A stretch of 64,000 nt of DNA from an uncultured Pelagibacteraceae bacterium (GCA_902589395.1 CACIST010000001.1:124001-188000), one strand, 5' to 3'. Shown: positions 29,530 to 39,516, counted from the first letter of the stretch. Notes: a model not told the origin generated them from the letters alone. Numbers and translations are program-made.

Positions 29530-31613
29530 AACTATCTTTAATTGATAATACAATTTCTAATGCATTTAAAAATCATAAGAATAAAAAGTTTGTAGAAGCA
29601 GAAAAACTTTATGAGGAAGTTTTAAAAATAGATCCAAATCATATTATTTGTCTTAATCATTTTGGGGTTATGTTGGCGCAGACCAATAGGACACAAAGAG
29701 CTGAACAACTATTTTTGAAAGCAAATAAGATTCAGCCAAATAATCCATTTGTTAATAATAATTTAGGTAACATTTATTATGAAAGTGGTAATTATAATAA
29801 AGCGATACCATGTTATGAATCTGCAATTTCATCTAAATCAGATTTCATTGATCCAAATTTGAATCTTGGAATTATATATATAAATCAAGGGAAATTAGAG
29901 AAAGCTTTAGGCCATTTAAAAAGAGTAATTCAAATTCAACCAAACAATATTAAGTCTCACGCTATCGTTGCAAACATATATAAAAAACAAAAAAATTTTA
30001 AAGGTGCTTTAGACAGTTACCAAAATATTTTTGAAATTGATCCTGAAAATTTATGGGCTAATACTGGTGTTGTAGATCTTTTCAATACATTGCTTATTAA
30101 AAATCTAACCAAAAATAATAGTAATGAACTAATAGAAATCTTTACATTTTTATATAAAAAAAATTCTATTAATCACAATCTTTTGTTTAATAATGTTAAA
30201 AAAGTACTTATTTTTGACGAAGATTATATAAAAATTGAAAATCTCTTAAAAGATAAGTCATTATTCCTAAGTGAATATCTTATAATCTCAGTCTTAAAAA
30301 AAGAGCTTTTTCATTTGGTTTTACAAAAATCGTTAATAAGAGATAAATTTTTAGAAAAATTCTTATACATTGTTAGAAAAGAATTCCTATTCTTAATTAA
30401 AAAAAATGAATCTAATTTCATAAAGGAACATATAAATTTTATTTTATCGCTTGCAGCACAATCTTTTTTAAATGAATATATATTTTTTCAATCCGAAGAA
30501 GAAATAAGTTTTGTTGAAGCTTTAAAGAATAAAATTGAAAAAAACAAAAATATTGACGAGTCTGAAATTGCAATTCTTGCTTGTTACCTTCCTCTTAATC
30601 AGTCTGAAATTTTAATTAAAAGACTGTCTAATTATACATCATCTAATGATTTATTTAATGATATTTTAAAAATACAAATAAGAGATATTTTAGAAGAACA
30701 AAAATTAAAAAAAACGATTAATTCAATCGAGATAACTGACCAGGTATCAAAAAAAGTTAGAGATCAGTATGAAGAAAATCCATATCCAAGATGGAAAGCT
30801 ATAAATAAAATTTCTCCAACCAATTTTTTTACTGATTTAAATAATGATATTAGACCCAATCAAATTTTTTTAAATCAAAAGCCAACTAAGAATAATATAC
30901 TTGTTGCTGGATGTGGGACTGGTCAACAATTAGCTACACATATTTTCTATAATGATTCTAATATCTTGGCAGTAGATCTTAGTTTGTCAAGTTTGGCTTT
31001 CGCAAAACGAAAAATGAACGAATTAAATAGTAAAAATGTTGAATTTCTTCACTCAGATATTTTAAATTTAAAAAAAATAAAAAAAAAATTTAATGTAATT
31101 GAATGTATTGGAGTACTACACCACTTAGATGATCCTGAGTTTGGTCTTACTATATTACTAGATCTTTTAGAACCACAAGGCTATTTAAAACTTGGTTTGT
31201 ATAGTGAACTAGCACGAAAGCATATTATTGAAACAAGAGATTTTATAAAGAAGTATAATTTTCAAAGCTCTATAAATGATATTAGAAATTGCAGAGAACT
31301 TATAAAGAATAAAACTGATAGTAATTTTTTAGCAAAACTTACAAATAATTATGATTTTAACACGAGTTCAAGTTTCAGAGATCTAATCTTACATGTCAAA
31401 GAACATCGTTTTACATTACCTAAAATTTCAAAACTTTTACAAAAGTATAATCTACAGTTTTTAGGTTTCACTAATGCATCAATTAAAAAAGATTACTCAA
31501 TATTGTACAAAGATGATAAAAAGCAAATTTCGCTTAAAAATTGGCATGAATTTGAGACAAAGTACCCAGACATATTCCAAGGTATGTATCAGTTTTGGGT
31601 TAAAAAGGGTTAA
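29526..31613 (+). CDS. TPR-repeat protein fused to class I SAM methyltransferase
   Basis: N-terminal tandem TPRs (AEKLYEEVLKIDPNHIICLNHFGVMLA...); YEENPYPRW; NILVAGCGTGQQLA motif I; FNVIECIGVLHHLDDPE. Confidence 0.88.
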   Translation: MKLSLIDNTISNAFKNHKNKKFVEAEKLYEEVLKIDPNHIICLNHFGVMLAQTNRTQRAEQLFLKANKIQPNNPFVNNNLGNIYYESGNYNKAIPCYESAISSKSDFIDPNLNLGIIYINQGKLEKALGHLKRVIQIQPNNIKSHAIVANIYKKQKNFKGALDSYQNIFEIDPENLWANTGVVDLFNTLLIKNLTKNNSNELIEIFTFLYKKNSINHNLLFNNVKKVLIFDEDYIKIENLLKDKSLFLSEYLIISVLKKELFHLVLQKSLIRDKFLEKFLYIVRKEFLFLIKKNESNFIKEHINFILSLAAQSFLNEYIFFQSEEEISFVEALKNKIEKNKNIDESEIAILACYLPLNQSEILIKRLSNYTSSNDLFNDILKIQIRDILEEQKLKKTINSIEITDQVSKKVRDQYEENPYPRWKAINKISPTNFFTDLNNDIRPNQIFLNQKPTKNNILVAGCGTGQQLATHIFYNDSNILAVDLSLSSLAFAKRKMNELNSKNVEFLHSDILNLKKIKKKFNVIECIGVLHHLDDPEFGLTILLDLLEPQGYLKLGLYSELARKHIIETRDFIKKYNFQSSINDIRNCRELIKNKTDSNFLAKLTNNYDFNTSSSFRDLILHVKEHRFTLPKISKLLQKYNLQFLGFTNASIKKDYSILYKDDKKQISLKNWHEFETKYPDIFQGMYQFWVKKG

Positions 31614-31615
31614 AA

Positions 31616-31726
31616 ATGAGATCTAAAAAAAATTTTATTGCAAAAGATTTATATTCAAAAAAATATAAGCCCAGAATTGTAAAACCTAAAAAAGGCAAAG
31701 GTAGTTTTAAAAGGAAGAAAAAGTAA
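31616..31726 (+). CDS. Small basic ORF, ArfA-like (alternative ribosome-rescue factor candidate)
   Basis: Not in ORF track. MRSKKNFIAKDLYSKKYKPRIVKPKKGKGSFKRKKK*; resembles E. coli ArfA [24 protein letters not shown]. Confidence 0.65.
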   Translation: MRSKKNFIAKDLYSKKYKPRIVKPKKGKGSFKRKKK

Positions 31727-31729
31727 TTT

Positions 31730-32659
31730 TTAAAGTCTAGCACCAATTTGTTGGATCACTCTAGAAGACATCTCAGTTCCTTTATCCAAACTATCTTTGA
31801 GGGACATCTTATTAACATGCCCATGTAGAAAGCCTGCAGCAAAAAGATCTCCAGCGCCTGTTAAATCTACAATTTTAAGCCCTTCTTTTATTCCGCATTC
31901 AACAACTTCATCTCCATCAATAGCAACAGCACCTTTTTCACCCCTAGTTATCACAATTATTTTGCTAAGAGACTTTGAAAAATTTATTACTTCATCGAAA
32001 GATTTTGCATCTATCAATGACATAATCTCTTGCTCATTTGCAAAAGTTATATCTAATTTATTTTTAACTAACTCTAAAAAATGAGGTTTGTGTCGATCAA
32101 CACAAAATTGGTCTGATAAAGACATTGCAACTTTGTTTGCACTTTGAATTGCTTTTTCAAAAGCTTTCTTAGGCTCACCTTCGTCCCAAAGATATCCTTC
32201 TAGAAGTATTATTTCACTCTGTTTAATAGCATCTGAGCTAACATCTTTTTCATTTATTTTTCCGGCAGTTCCCAAGAAAGTGCACATTGTTCTTTCAGAG
32301 TCTGGTGTAACTAAAATTAAACAAGTTCCAGTAGGCAACTCTTCTTTTTTCTTTGAATAAAAATATTTCACATTTTCTTGTTTTAGGCCATCTTCGTATT
32401 TACTTCCTAGATCATCGTCGTTAACTTTACCTATAAAACCAACATCATTTCCAAGTTGTGATAAACCAACAATTGAATTAGCAACAGAGCCACCAGATAC
32501 AGTTTTTTCTATTTTAAGATTAGATAATAATTCTTTGAACTCTTTATCATCGAAAATTAATTTCATGGTACTTTTAGTTAAGTTATTTTTAGCAATAAAA
32601 TCATCCTCTACCTTGCAAATTACATCTACAATTGCGTTTCCAATTCCTAATATTTTCAT
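31730..32659 (-). CDS. PfkB-family (adenosine kinase-like) sugar/nucleoside kinase
   Basis: GNAIVDVICKVED, VSGGSVANSIVGLSQLG, VDLTGAGDLFAAGFLHG. Confidence 0.9.
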   Translation of the reverse strand: MKILGIGNAIVDVICKVEDDFIAKNNLTKSTMKLIFDDKEFKELLSNLKIEKTVSGGSVANSIVGLSQLGNDVGFIGKVNDDDLGSKYEDGLKQENVKYFYSKKKEELPTGTCLILVTPDSERTMCTFLGTAGKINEKDVSSDAIKQSEIILLEGYLWDEGEPKKAFEKAIQSANKVAMSLSDQFCVDRHKPHFLELVKNKLDITFANEQEIMSLIDAKSFDEVINFSKSLSKIIVITRGEKGAVAIDGDEVVECGIKEGLKIVDLTGAGDLFAAGFLHGHVNKMSLKDSLDKGTEMSSRVIQQIGARL

Positions 32660-32662
32660 TAT

Positions 32663-33316
32663 TTAAGCTTTCTTGGTTATAAGTGGTTTTTTTCTCTTAG
32701 GATAACAAGTAGTACAGATTTTACAAGATAAACCATAACACTCTCTTGCTTTGCAGTATTCTCTCCCGTAGTAAATTATTTGAAGATGAAGCTTATTCCA
32801 GTTTTTTTTAGGGAAAAGTCTTTTAAGATCTTCTTCTGTTTGAACGACATTCTTGCCATTAGTAAGACCCCATCTTTGTGCAAGCCTATGAATATGTGTA
32901 TCTACTGGGAAAGCAGCATATCCAAATCCTTGAGACATGACGACACTAGCCGTTTTGTGACCAACCCCAGGCAATTCTTCCAATTCTTCAAAAGTTTTTG
33001 GAACTTTACCATTATATTTTTCAACTAGAGTTTTTGATAAATTATAAACACTCTTTGCTTTAATTCTAAAGATACCAATACTTTTAATTAATTTCTCAAT
33101 TTTTTTTTTTCCAAGTTTCACAAAATGTTCAGGTTTGTTGTATTTTGGATATATATTCTTTGTTACATTATTAACATTTACATCTGTACATTGAGCTGAA
33201 AGGAGAACTGAAACTAATAATGTAAAAATATTCCTATGTTTAAGAGGAATTGGTGTTTTTGGGTATATTTTATTTAAAGTTTTAAGAACAATTTTTGCCC
33301 TTTGCTCCTTGTTCAT
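32663..33316 (-). CDS. nth: Endonuclease III
   Basis: LVSVLLSAQCTDVNVN, LPGVGHKTASVVM, FPVDTHIHRLAQR, C-X6-C-X2-C-X5-C Fe-S motif. Confidence 0.96.
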   Translation of the reverse strand: MNKEQRAKIVLKTLNKIYPKTPIPLKHRNIFTLLVSVLLSAQCTDVNVNNVTKNIYPKYNKPEHFVKLGKKKIEKLIKSIGIFRIKAKSVYNLSKTLVEKYNGKVPKTFEELEELPGVGHKTASVVMSQGFGYAAFPVDTHIHRLAQRWGLTNGKNVVQTEEDLKRLFPKKNWNKLHLQIIYYGREYCKARECYGLSCKICTTCYPKRKKPLITKKA

Positions 33317-34089
33317 TTAAAGTTTAAAACATCACGCATCGAATATAAACCAGGCTTCTTATTCATTAACCATTTACCAGCGGTTAGAGCTCCTTCACTG
33401 TACAAAGCTCTATCAAATGCTTCATGGTTTAGGGTTATGATTTCTTTTCCACTTGAAAATTTAACTTCGTGTTCACCAACAGTTTTACCTTTTCGTATTG
33501 AGTTAAAATTAATTTTTTTCCCATACGGAAAAGTTTTTTTATTCAAATATTTTTTTCCAAGTAGATTATAAAAATTTTTATTTTTACCAACAGCAATTCC
33601 CTTACCTAACATTAATGCGGTTCCTGAAGGATGGTCTATCTTATGTTTATGGTGAACTTCATATACTTTACTTAAAAAATTATTTCCTAGTGATTTTGAT
33701 GTAATTTCAGTTAAATACATTAATAAATTAATACCCAAACTCATATTTCCAGCCTTTAAAATTGGTATTTTTTTTGAAAATTTTTTAATAAGGCTCTCTT
33801 CTTTTTTGTTAAATCCAGTTGTACCAATAACAACCCTTTTTTTAAGTTTAGAAGCTATTTTAAGAATTTCAAAAGTACATTTAGGAACAGTAAAATCAAT
33901 TATTAAATCAACATTTTTAAGTGATTTTTCATCATTCAAACTGAGTTTAATACCAGCAATTTTTTTGTTTATTAATTTATTCTCTGTTACAGTAGTAAGT
34001 TTAAAATTCTTATCAGTTTTAGAGGATTTAATTAACTGTTGGCCCATTCGTCCCATGCAGCCAGTTATCGCTAAATTTACTTTGCTCAT
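33313..34089 (-). CDS. dapB: 4-hydroxy-tetrahydrodipicolinate reductase
   Basis: LAITGCMGRMGQQLI, VIGTTGFN, EVHHKHKIDHPSGTAL, GEHEVKF. Confidence 0.95.
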   Translation of the reverse strand: MSKVNLAITGCMGRMGQQLIKSSKTDKNFKLTTVTENKLINKKIAGIKLSLNDEKSLKNVDLIIDFTVPKCTFEILKIASKLKKRVVIGTTGFNKKEESLIKKFSKKIPILKAGNMSLGINLLMYLTEITSKSLGNNFLSKVYEVHHKHKIDHPSGTALMLGKGIAVGKNKNFYNLLGKKYLNKKTFPYGKKINFNSIRKGKTVGEHEVKFSSGKEIITLNHEAFDRALYSEGALTAGKWLMNKKPGLYSMRDVLNFK

Positions 34090-34130
34090 TAAATTATTTT
34101 AATATATTTTTTTAATAATATACAACAATT

Positions 34131-35570
34131 ATGGTTATTAAATACCTATTAAAATTCTTTTTAGTTTTATTTTTTCTTGTGTCTATCAATCAATCTAAAG
34201 CTGACTTCTTTAAAGATATTACATCTTTGATTGATAATAATGATTTTAGACTAAGTTATGGTGTAGCTGTTACAGATGTAAACCAAGACAATAGATACGA
34301 ATTTGTAGTTACTGGATTTGGGTTTTCAAACTTAGCCCTATCTTTCCAAAACGGAAAAATAGTAAATATTAATAAAAATGAAATCTTTGATGACTCTAAA
34401 AGAAAAACAATTGGGGTAGCCGCTTGTGATATAGACCAAGATGGATTTGAAGAAATTTATTTTTTAAATACTGATACTTATAGTGGAGAAAAAAAATACT
34501 CAGATAGGTTGATAGACACTACTAGTAAAGGATCTATAGATTTATTCGAGAAAGATATTAATCAAAAAAACTTAAACTTAACTGCTGGCAGGTCAGTCGT
34601 CTGTGTTGACAGAAATGGTAATGGAAAATACGGTATATATGTTGCCAATTATGGAGGCCCAACTCGATTTTACGAACTAACTACGGGGCAAATATTAGAC
34701 TTAGCTGAGCAGCTGAAGATAGATAAGATAACTGGTGGTAGAGCAGTAGTATCAGGAAATATTTTGTCAGGAAAAACTGACATATTTGCTGCAAACGAAA
34801 GAGGTAAAAATTTTTTATATTATAATTCTGATGGCTTCTTCCAGGATATAGCAGAAGATTATAGAGTTGATGATGAATACGAAAATGGAAGAGGCACAAC
34901 CTTAACAGATATACTTTATAGAGGTAGATTAGATATAGTTACATCTAATTGGAACGGTTATCACAGAGCTTTTGTGTTAGAAGACAAGAAATTTAAAGAT
35001 ATAGCAGCTCCAACCTATAATATTCCTACTAGAATTAGAACAGTGATATCAGCAGACTTTGATAATGATGGTTATGATGAGATATTCATGAATAATATTG
35101 GAGAGCCAAATAAATTATTTAAAATAAAAGAAAACGGTTTTTTTGAAGAGATAAAAATTCAAAAAGCATATGAGGCTAATGGTTTAGGAACAGGAGCAGC
35201 GGTTGCGGATATAGATGAAGATGGGATTTTAGAGTTATTAATTTCTCATGGAGAATCTGGCATGCAACCCCTGACGATGTATAAAGCAGATATTAAGAAA
35301 GAATTCAATTATATTAGAATTAAACCCTTAAATATGTTTGGTGCGCCCGCAAGAGGAGCAACAGTTATATTAAATTCAAATCTAAGAAATCATGCTAAAA
35401 CAATCGATGCAGGTTCTGGGTATTTATGCCAGATGGAACCTGTAGCTCACTATGGCATTAGACAGGGTGAGAAAAATATTTCTATTAAAGTTATTTGGAC
35501 AGATGGATCATCGCAATCATTTAAAGTAAAAGAACTTAACAAAATAATAGAAATAAACCAAAAAAAATAG
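34131..35570 (+). CDS. Secreted FG-GAP/VCBS-repeat protein with ASPIC/UnbV C-terminal domain
   Basis: Signal peptide; repeated Ca-binding-like loops DVNQDNRYEF, DIDQDGFEEIYF, DRNGNGKYGIY, DFDNDGYDEIFM, DIDEDGILELL; C-terminal DAGSGYLCQMEPVAHYGI. Confidence 0.87.
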   Translation: MVIKYLLKFFLVLFFLVSINQSKADFFKDITSLIDNNDFRLSYGVAVTDVNQDNRYEFVVTGFGFSNLALSFQNGKIVNINKNEIFDDSKRKTIGVAACDIDQDGFEEIYFLNTDTYSGEKKYSDRLIDTTSKGSIDLFEKDINQKNLNLTAGRSVVCVDRNGNGKYGIYVANYGGPTRFYELTTGQILDLAEQLKIDKITGGRAVVSGNILSGKTDIFAANERGKNFLYYNSDGFFQDIAEDYRVDDEYENGRGTTLTDILYRGRLDIVTSNWNGYHRAFVLEDKKFKDIAAPTYNIPTRIRTVISADFDNDGYDEIFMNNIGEPNKLFKIKENGFFEEIKIQKAYEANGLGTGAAVADIDEDGILELLISHGESGMQPLTMYKADIKKEFNYIRIKPLNMFGAPARGATVILNSNLRNHAKTIDAGSGYLCQMEPVAHYGIRQGEKNISIKVIWTDGSSQSFKVKELNKIIEINQKK

Positions 35571-35625
35571 GACAATAATACTCAATTCAATTAGTAAATA
35601 AATTAAAGTACTCTATGCAAACTTT

Positions 35626-36327
35626 ATGAATAAATTAAAACATTTCACTTTTTTTCTTCTTCTAATTACTTTTAGTTTAATCAAACCAACTTATTCGAAT
35701 CAATTTAATTATTATGAGGACTTAGTAAAAGATTGGCCTAAAATTTTTCCTGATCAAAATAGAAATGCTGCAGGCCCAAAATTTTTCAAACATATTTTAA
35801 CTAAAAAAATTACCTACAAAGATTTTATTGAATACAACAAGTTATATTGTGCTGTGTCTGGATCATTGATTGATCCTAATAATAAACCAGAATTTGTATA
35901 TCTTAAAAATGTCGAAAATGACCAGAAAATATGCGGATTTTATCATAAGTGTTGTTACCCCTGCTCATGTGATTTAATGAAATACACAAAAGTAAAAAAG
36001 ATGAAATATACATTCACCGATGGTGAGAAAGAATTTTTTGTTCTCTCAATTAAAAATCCTTGTGGAAAAGAAGATTTTCCAAGAGAAGTAAATAAAGATT
36101 ATTTCTGCAACGGCAATAAACTTGATGATAATCAAGTGTTTGTATTGGGTGAGAGATTAGTAATTGGCTTATTTCATAATGCTAAAAAATGTAATTCACA
36201 AAGTATTTCTACTATTGATAATCACGAAATAACTGGACAGTACTGCGAACTAAGAAATAATGCTCCTCTTGAAGAGGTAAAGGGAGGTATGGGAGATATA
36301 TTTATAAGATTAGCAAAAGATAACTAA
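35626..36327 (+). CDS. Secreted cysteine-rich protein of unknown function
   Basis: Signal peptide; 10 Cys including CGFYHKCCYPCSCD. Confidence 0.75.
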   Translation: MNKLKHFTFFLLLITFSLIKPTYSNQFNYYEDLVKDWPKIFPDQNRNAAGPKFFKHILTKKITYKDFIEYNKLYCAVSGSLIDPNNKPEFVYLKNVENDQKICGFYHKCCYPCSCDLMKYTKVKKMKYTFTDGEKEFFVLSIKNPCGKEDFPREVNKDYFCNGNKLDDNQVFVLGERLVIGLFHNAKKCNSQSISTIDNHEITGQYCELRNNAPLEEVKGGMGDIFIRLAKDN

Positions 36328-36425
36328 ATTATACCTATTCCTTCTTTATAAAAATAAGCTCCTAAAATCAGTATTACTAAAATATAGATAATCCCAAAAA
36401 TAATATATTTAAATTTCTTTTTCAT
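36324..36425 (-). CDS. 33-aa single-transmembrane peptide ORF
   Basis: Not in track. MKKKFKYIIFGIIYILVILILGAYFYKEGIGII*; ATG overlaps the end of the upstream SPINDLY-like gene; stop overlaps the stop of the convergent gene. Confidence 0.45.
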   Translation of the reverse strand: MKKKFKYIIFGIIYILVILILGAYFYKEGIGII

Positions 36426-38370
36426 TTATTAATTGTTGATAAATTTTTTCTAAATCTTTTGTGAAAGTTAAACTATCAAATAATTTTGAATGAGGAACAT
36501 TTTTCTTTATAGTTTCTTTAATTTCTTTTAATTTATTTTTGTCATTTCCTAGAGCTATTGCTTTTTCTTGGAATTCTTCAATACTATTTGTAACTAGTTC
36601 ATTCATATTTACTTGATTTAAAATACTTGCTGAAACTCTAGATGCAAATGACTTACCTTTTAAAGTCAAAATTGGAACTCCCATCCTAATAGCATCACTT
36701 GATGTGGTATGAGCGTTATATGGAAAAGAGTCTAGAAATAAATCTGCAAGTTCGTATCTTTTAAGATGAAATTCTCTGTCCATAGATTTAGCAAAAATTA
36801 TTCTATTTTTCTCTATATTTCTTTTTTTTGCCTCATTCAAAATATTAATTGTTCCCATTTCATCTTTTGTTTCCATAATCCATAAAATACTGTTCGGAAC
36901 CTTTTTCATAATATTAGTCCAAGCTGTAAACATATCTGGGGTATTTTTAAAATTTGCATTGAAATTACAAAAAACAACTGCATCTTCAGGTAACCCCAAC
37001 TCTCTTCTACTAAACTTTTTATCAGACATTGGTAAATTTTTTGGACATGCTTGATAACAATTTGGCAAATTAACTACTCTCTCTGTATAGTATTTTTTAT
37101 CAGCTTCAGGAATTATGATATTATCTGCTATTATTATATCGATAAAATTTGCACCCATTGTGCCCGGGTAACCTAAATAGTTAATTTGAATTGGAGCTAA
37201 ACGTGAATTAAAAATTGAAGCTCTATTGTACGCCGTGTATGCGCACAGGTCGATAGCAATATCAATTTTCATGTCTCTACTTAATTTAATTAAGTCCATA
37301 TCAGAAATATTTCTAACATTAATAAATTCTGTAAAAAAACCTTTAACAGTATCATAAATTTCACCTTTTGCTTCAGGACCAAAAGAAAATGCATACACGT
37401 CAAACTTTGATTTATCATGGTATTTAAATACATCCATCATTAGAAATAACATTGGATGGTTTCTAAAATCAGGTGAGAAATATCCTATCCTTATTTTGTC
37501 AGATTTTTTTTTTAAATATTTTTTTATTTTTAATTCTGGATCTTTATATTTGTCACTAACAAATATTTCTGCACAATTTTTATGGTGTTCAGGATTATCT
37601 ATTAAACTTAAAAGTGGAAATGGATTTATTGCTCTTTTCTTTTTATTTAAAAGTTCTATTAAATTATTTTTACCATGATCTAAATTACCCCAATCGTAGA
37701 GCATCATTTTTGTAAATATTAATTTACCGATTATATATTTATAGTTAGGATCAAGTTCTAATATTTTTTCAAAAACTTTCTTTGCTTCCTTGAGTTTATC
37801 TGTTGCTGATAAACTTGCACCTAAATTATCATATGCAATTACATAGTCAGGTTTAACTTTTACCGCTTGCTCATAAAAATACACAGACTCGTTATCTTTA
37901 TTCATTTCTTTATAAACACTTCCTAAACCATTATAAGCAAAAAAATTTTCTTTATTGTGTTTTAAGGCCTCATTAAAATATTCAATCGCTCTTTGAATTT
38001 TTTTTAAATATAGATAGCAGTTTCCAATATTACTGTATGCGTCTGAATAACCTGGTTTAATATTTAATGTTTGTTTAAACACATCAATTGCTTCAGCATA
38101 CTTACCAATTGTAGCGAGTGCTCCACCTAAGTTATTGAGGTTGTTAAAATGATTTTTATCTATTTCGTTTACTTTTCTGTAAAAATCAATTGATAGTTCT
38201 ATACTACCTTTTTGTAAGTAAGCATTTCCTATCTGAAAAAGCAGTTGTGAATTATTGTTATCCTCTTTTTGCAGTTCTAAATAAATATCTAAAGCTTCAT
38301 TTATCTTACCTTTTTTATGAAGGTTTGTGGCACTTTCAAAAGATTTATTAAAATTTTTCAATTTTTCCAA
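36409..38370 (-). CDS. TPR protein with SPINDLY-like O-GlcNAc transferase C-terminal domain
   Basis: Tandem TPRs; KIRIGYFSPDFRNHPM, INYLGYPGTMGANFIDIIIAD, DLFLDSFPYNAHTTSSDAIRMGVPILTLKGKSFASRVSASIL. Confidence 0.93.
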   Translation of the reverse strand: MEKLKNFNKSFESATNLHKKGKINEALDIYLELQKEDNNNSQLLFQIGNAYLQKGSIELSIDFYRKVNEIDKNHFNNLNNLGGALATIGKYAEAIDVFKQTLNIKPGYSDAYSNIGNCYLYLKKIQRAIEYFNEALKHNKENFFAYNGLGSVYKEMNKDNESVYFYEQAVKVKPDYVIAYDNLGASLSATDKLKEAKKVFEKILELDPNYKYIIGKLIFTKMMLYDWGNLDHGKNNLIELLNKKKRAINPFPLLSLIDNPEHHKNCAEIFVSDKYKDPELKIKKYLKKKSDKIRIGYFSPDFRNHPMLFLMMDVFKYHDKSKFDVYAFSFGPEAKGEIYDTVKGFFTEFINVRNISDMDLIKLSRDMKIDIAIDLCAYTAYNRASIFNSRLAPIQINYLGYPGTMGANFIDIIIADNIIIPEADKKYYTERVVNLPNCYQACPKNLPMSDKKFSRRELGLPEDAVVFCNFNANFKNTPDMFTAWTNIMKKVPNSILWIMETKDEMGTINILNEAKKRNIEKNRIIFAKSMDREFHLKRYELADLFLDSFPYNAHTTSSDAIRMGVPILTLKGKSFASRVSASILNQVNMNELVTNSIEEFQEKAIALGNDKNKLKEIKETIKKNVPHSKLFDSLTFTKDLEKIYQQLINEKEI

Positions 38371-39488
38371 AAACTTTTTGCTTTTTTAAAGAATTTTTTT
38401 ATACTTGGATTTGATTTTTCATTTTCTATTTCTCTAAATTTCTCAAGTAATTCTTTTTGTTCTTTATTAAGAAAAACAGGAACCTCAGTATTAACTTGTA
38501 CATATAAATCCCCGTAGTCATTTCCTCTCATCAAGGGCATACCTTTTTCCCTTAATCTAAATTGTTTTCCACTTTGTGTGCCAGCTGGGATTTTTATCTT
38601 TGCTTTCCCACCATCTATTGTTGGTATTTTTATTTCAGCTCCTAAAGCAGCGTCTGCAATTGATATTGGACATTCAAAAAATAAGTTTTCCTCTGATCTT
38701 TTGAAAAGTTCATGAGAATTTACGTTAATAAATAAGTATAAATCACCATTACTAGCTCCTCTAGATCCAGCTTCTCCTTTGCCAGATAATCTAATTCTAG
38801 TTCCATCGTCTACTCCTTTAGGAATAGTCACAGATAGTCTCTTACTTGTTTGTTTTTTACCTGTGCCCCCACAGTTGGTACATGGGTGAGTTATTTGTTC
38901 ACCAGAACCTGCACACTGAGGGCAAGTTTGTTGTACAGTAAAAAACCCCTGGCTTGAGCGAACTTGTCCATGTCCTCCACACATTGAACACGTGCTAGCA
39001 CTATAGCCTGATTTTGAACCCGATCCGTTACAAACATCACATTTATCAGAAGTTGAGAATTTAATATCTTGTTTTTTTCCAGCATAAGCCTCCTCTAAAC
39101 TTATAGAGAGATCATATCTTAAATCTGAGCCACGGTTATTAGATCTTCTTGATCTTCTTCCACCTCCACCAAAACCTTCGCCAAAAAAGTCTTCAAAGAT
39201 ATCTGAAAAAGAGCCAGAAAAGTCAAAGTTTCCAAAACCACCTCTTCCACCTCCTCCACCATTTTCAAATGCAGCGTGACCAAAATTATCATAATTTTGT
39301 TTTCTCTCAGAATTTGATAGAACATGATATGCTTCCGAAGCTTCTTTGAATTTTTCTTCTGCTCCTTTGTCGCCCTTATTTTTATCTGGATGGTATTTTA
39401 CAGCTTGTTTTCTGTATGCTGCTTTTATTTGATCTGGACCAGCACTTTTTTCAACACCCAAAACATCGTAGTAATCTCTTTTTGCCAT
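38358..39488 (-). CDS. dnaJ: Chaperone DnaJ
   Basis: J-domain with YHPDKN HPD motif, Gly-rich region, four CXXCXGXG-type repeats. Confidence 0.98.
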   Translation of the reverse strand: MAKRDYYDVLGVEKSAGPDQIKAAYRKQAVKYHPDKNKGDKGAEEKFKEASEAYHVLSNSERKQNYDNFGHAAFENGGGGGRGGFGNFDFSGSFSDIFEDFFGEGFGGGGRRSRRSNNRGSDLRYDLSISLEEAYAGKKQDIKFSTSDKCDVCNGSGSKSGYSASTCSMCGGHGQVRSSQGFFTVQQTCPQCAGSGEQITHPCTNCGGTGKKQTSKRLSVTIPKGVDDGTRIRLSGKGEAGSRGASNGDLYLFINVNSHELFKRSEENLFFECPISIADAALGAEIKIPTIDGGKAKIKIPAGTQSGKQFRLREKGMPLMRGNDYGDLYVQVNTEVPVFLNKEQKELLEKFREIENEKSNPSIKKFFKKAKSFWKN

Positions 39489-39516
39489 AACTAGTTATAG
39501 ACAAATGGTTGATAGT

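Noticed and set aside
39119-39349. ORFs in alternative frames of dnaJ (39119-39325, 39149-39349)
   Set aside because: They fall in the Gly-rich/J-domain linker of dnaJ; repeat-like composition is due to GGN codons, not a separate gene.
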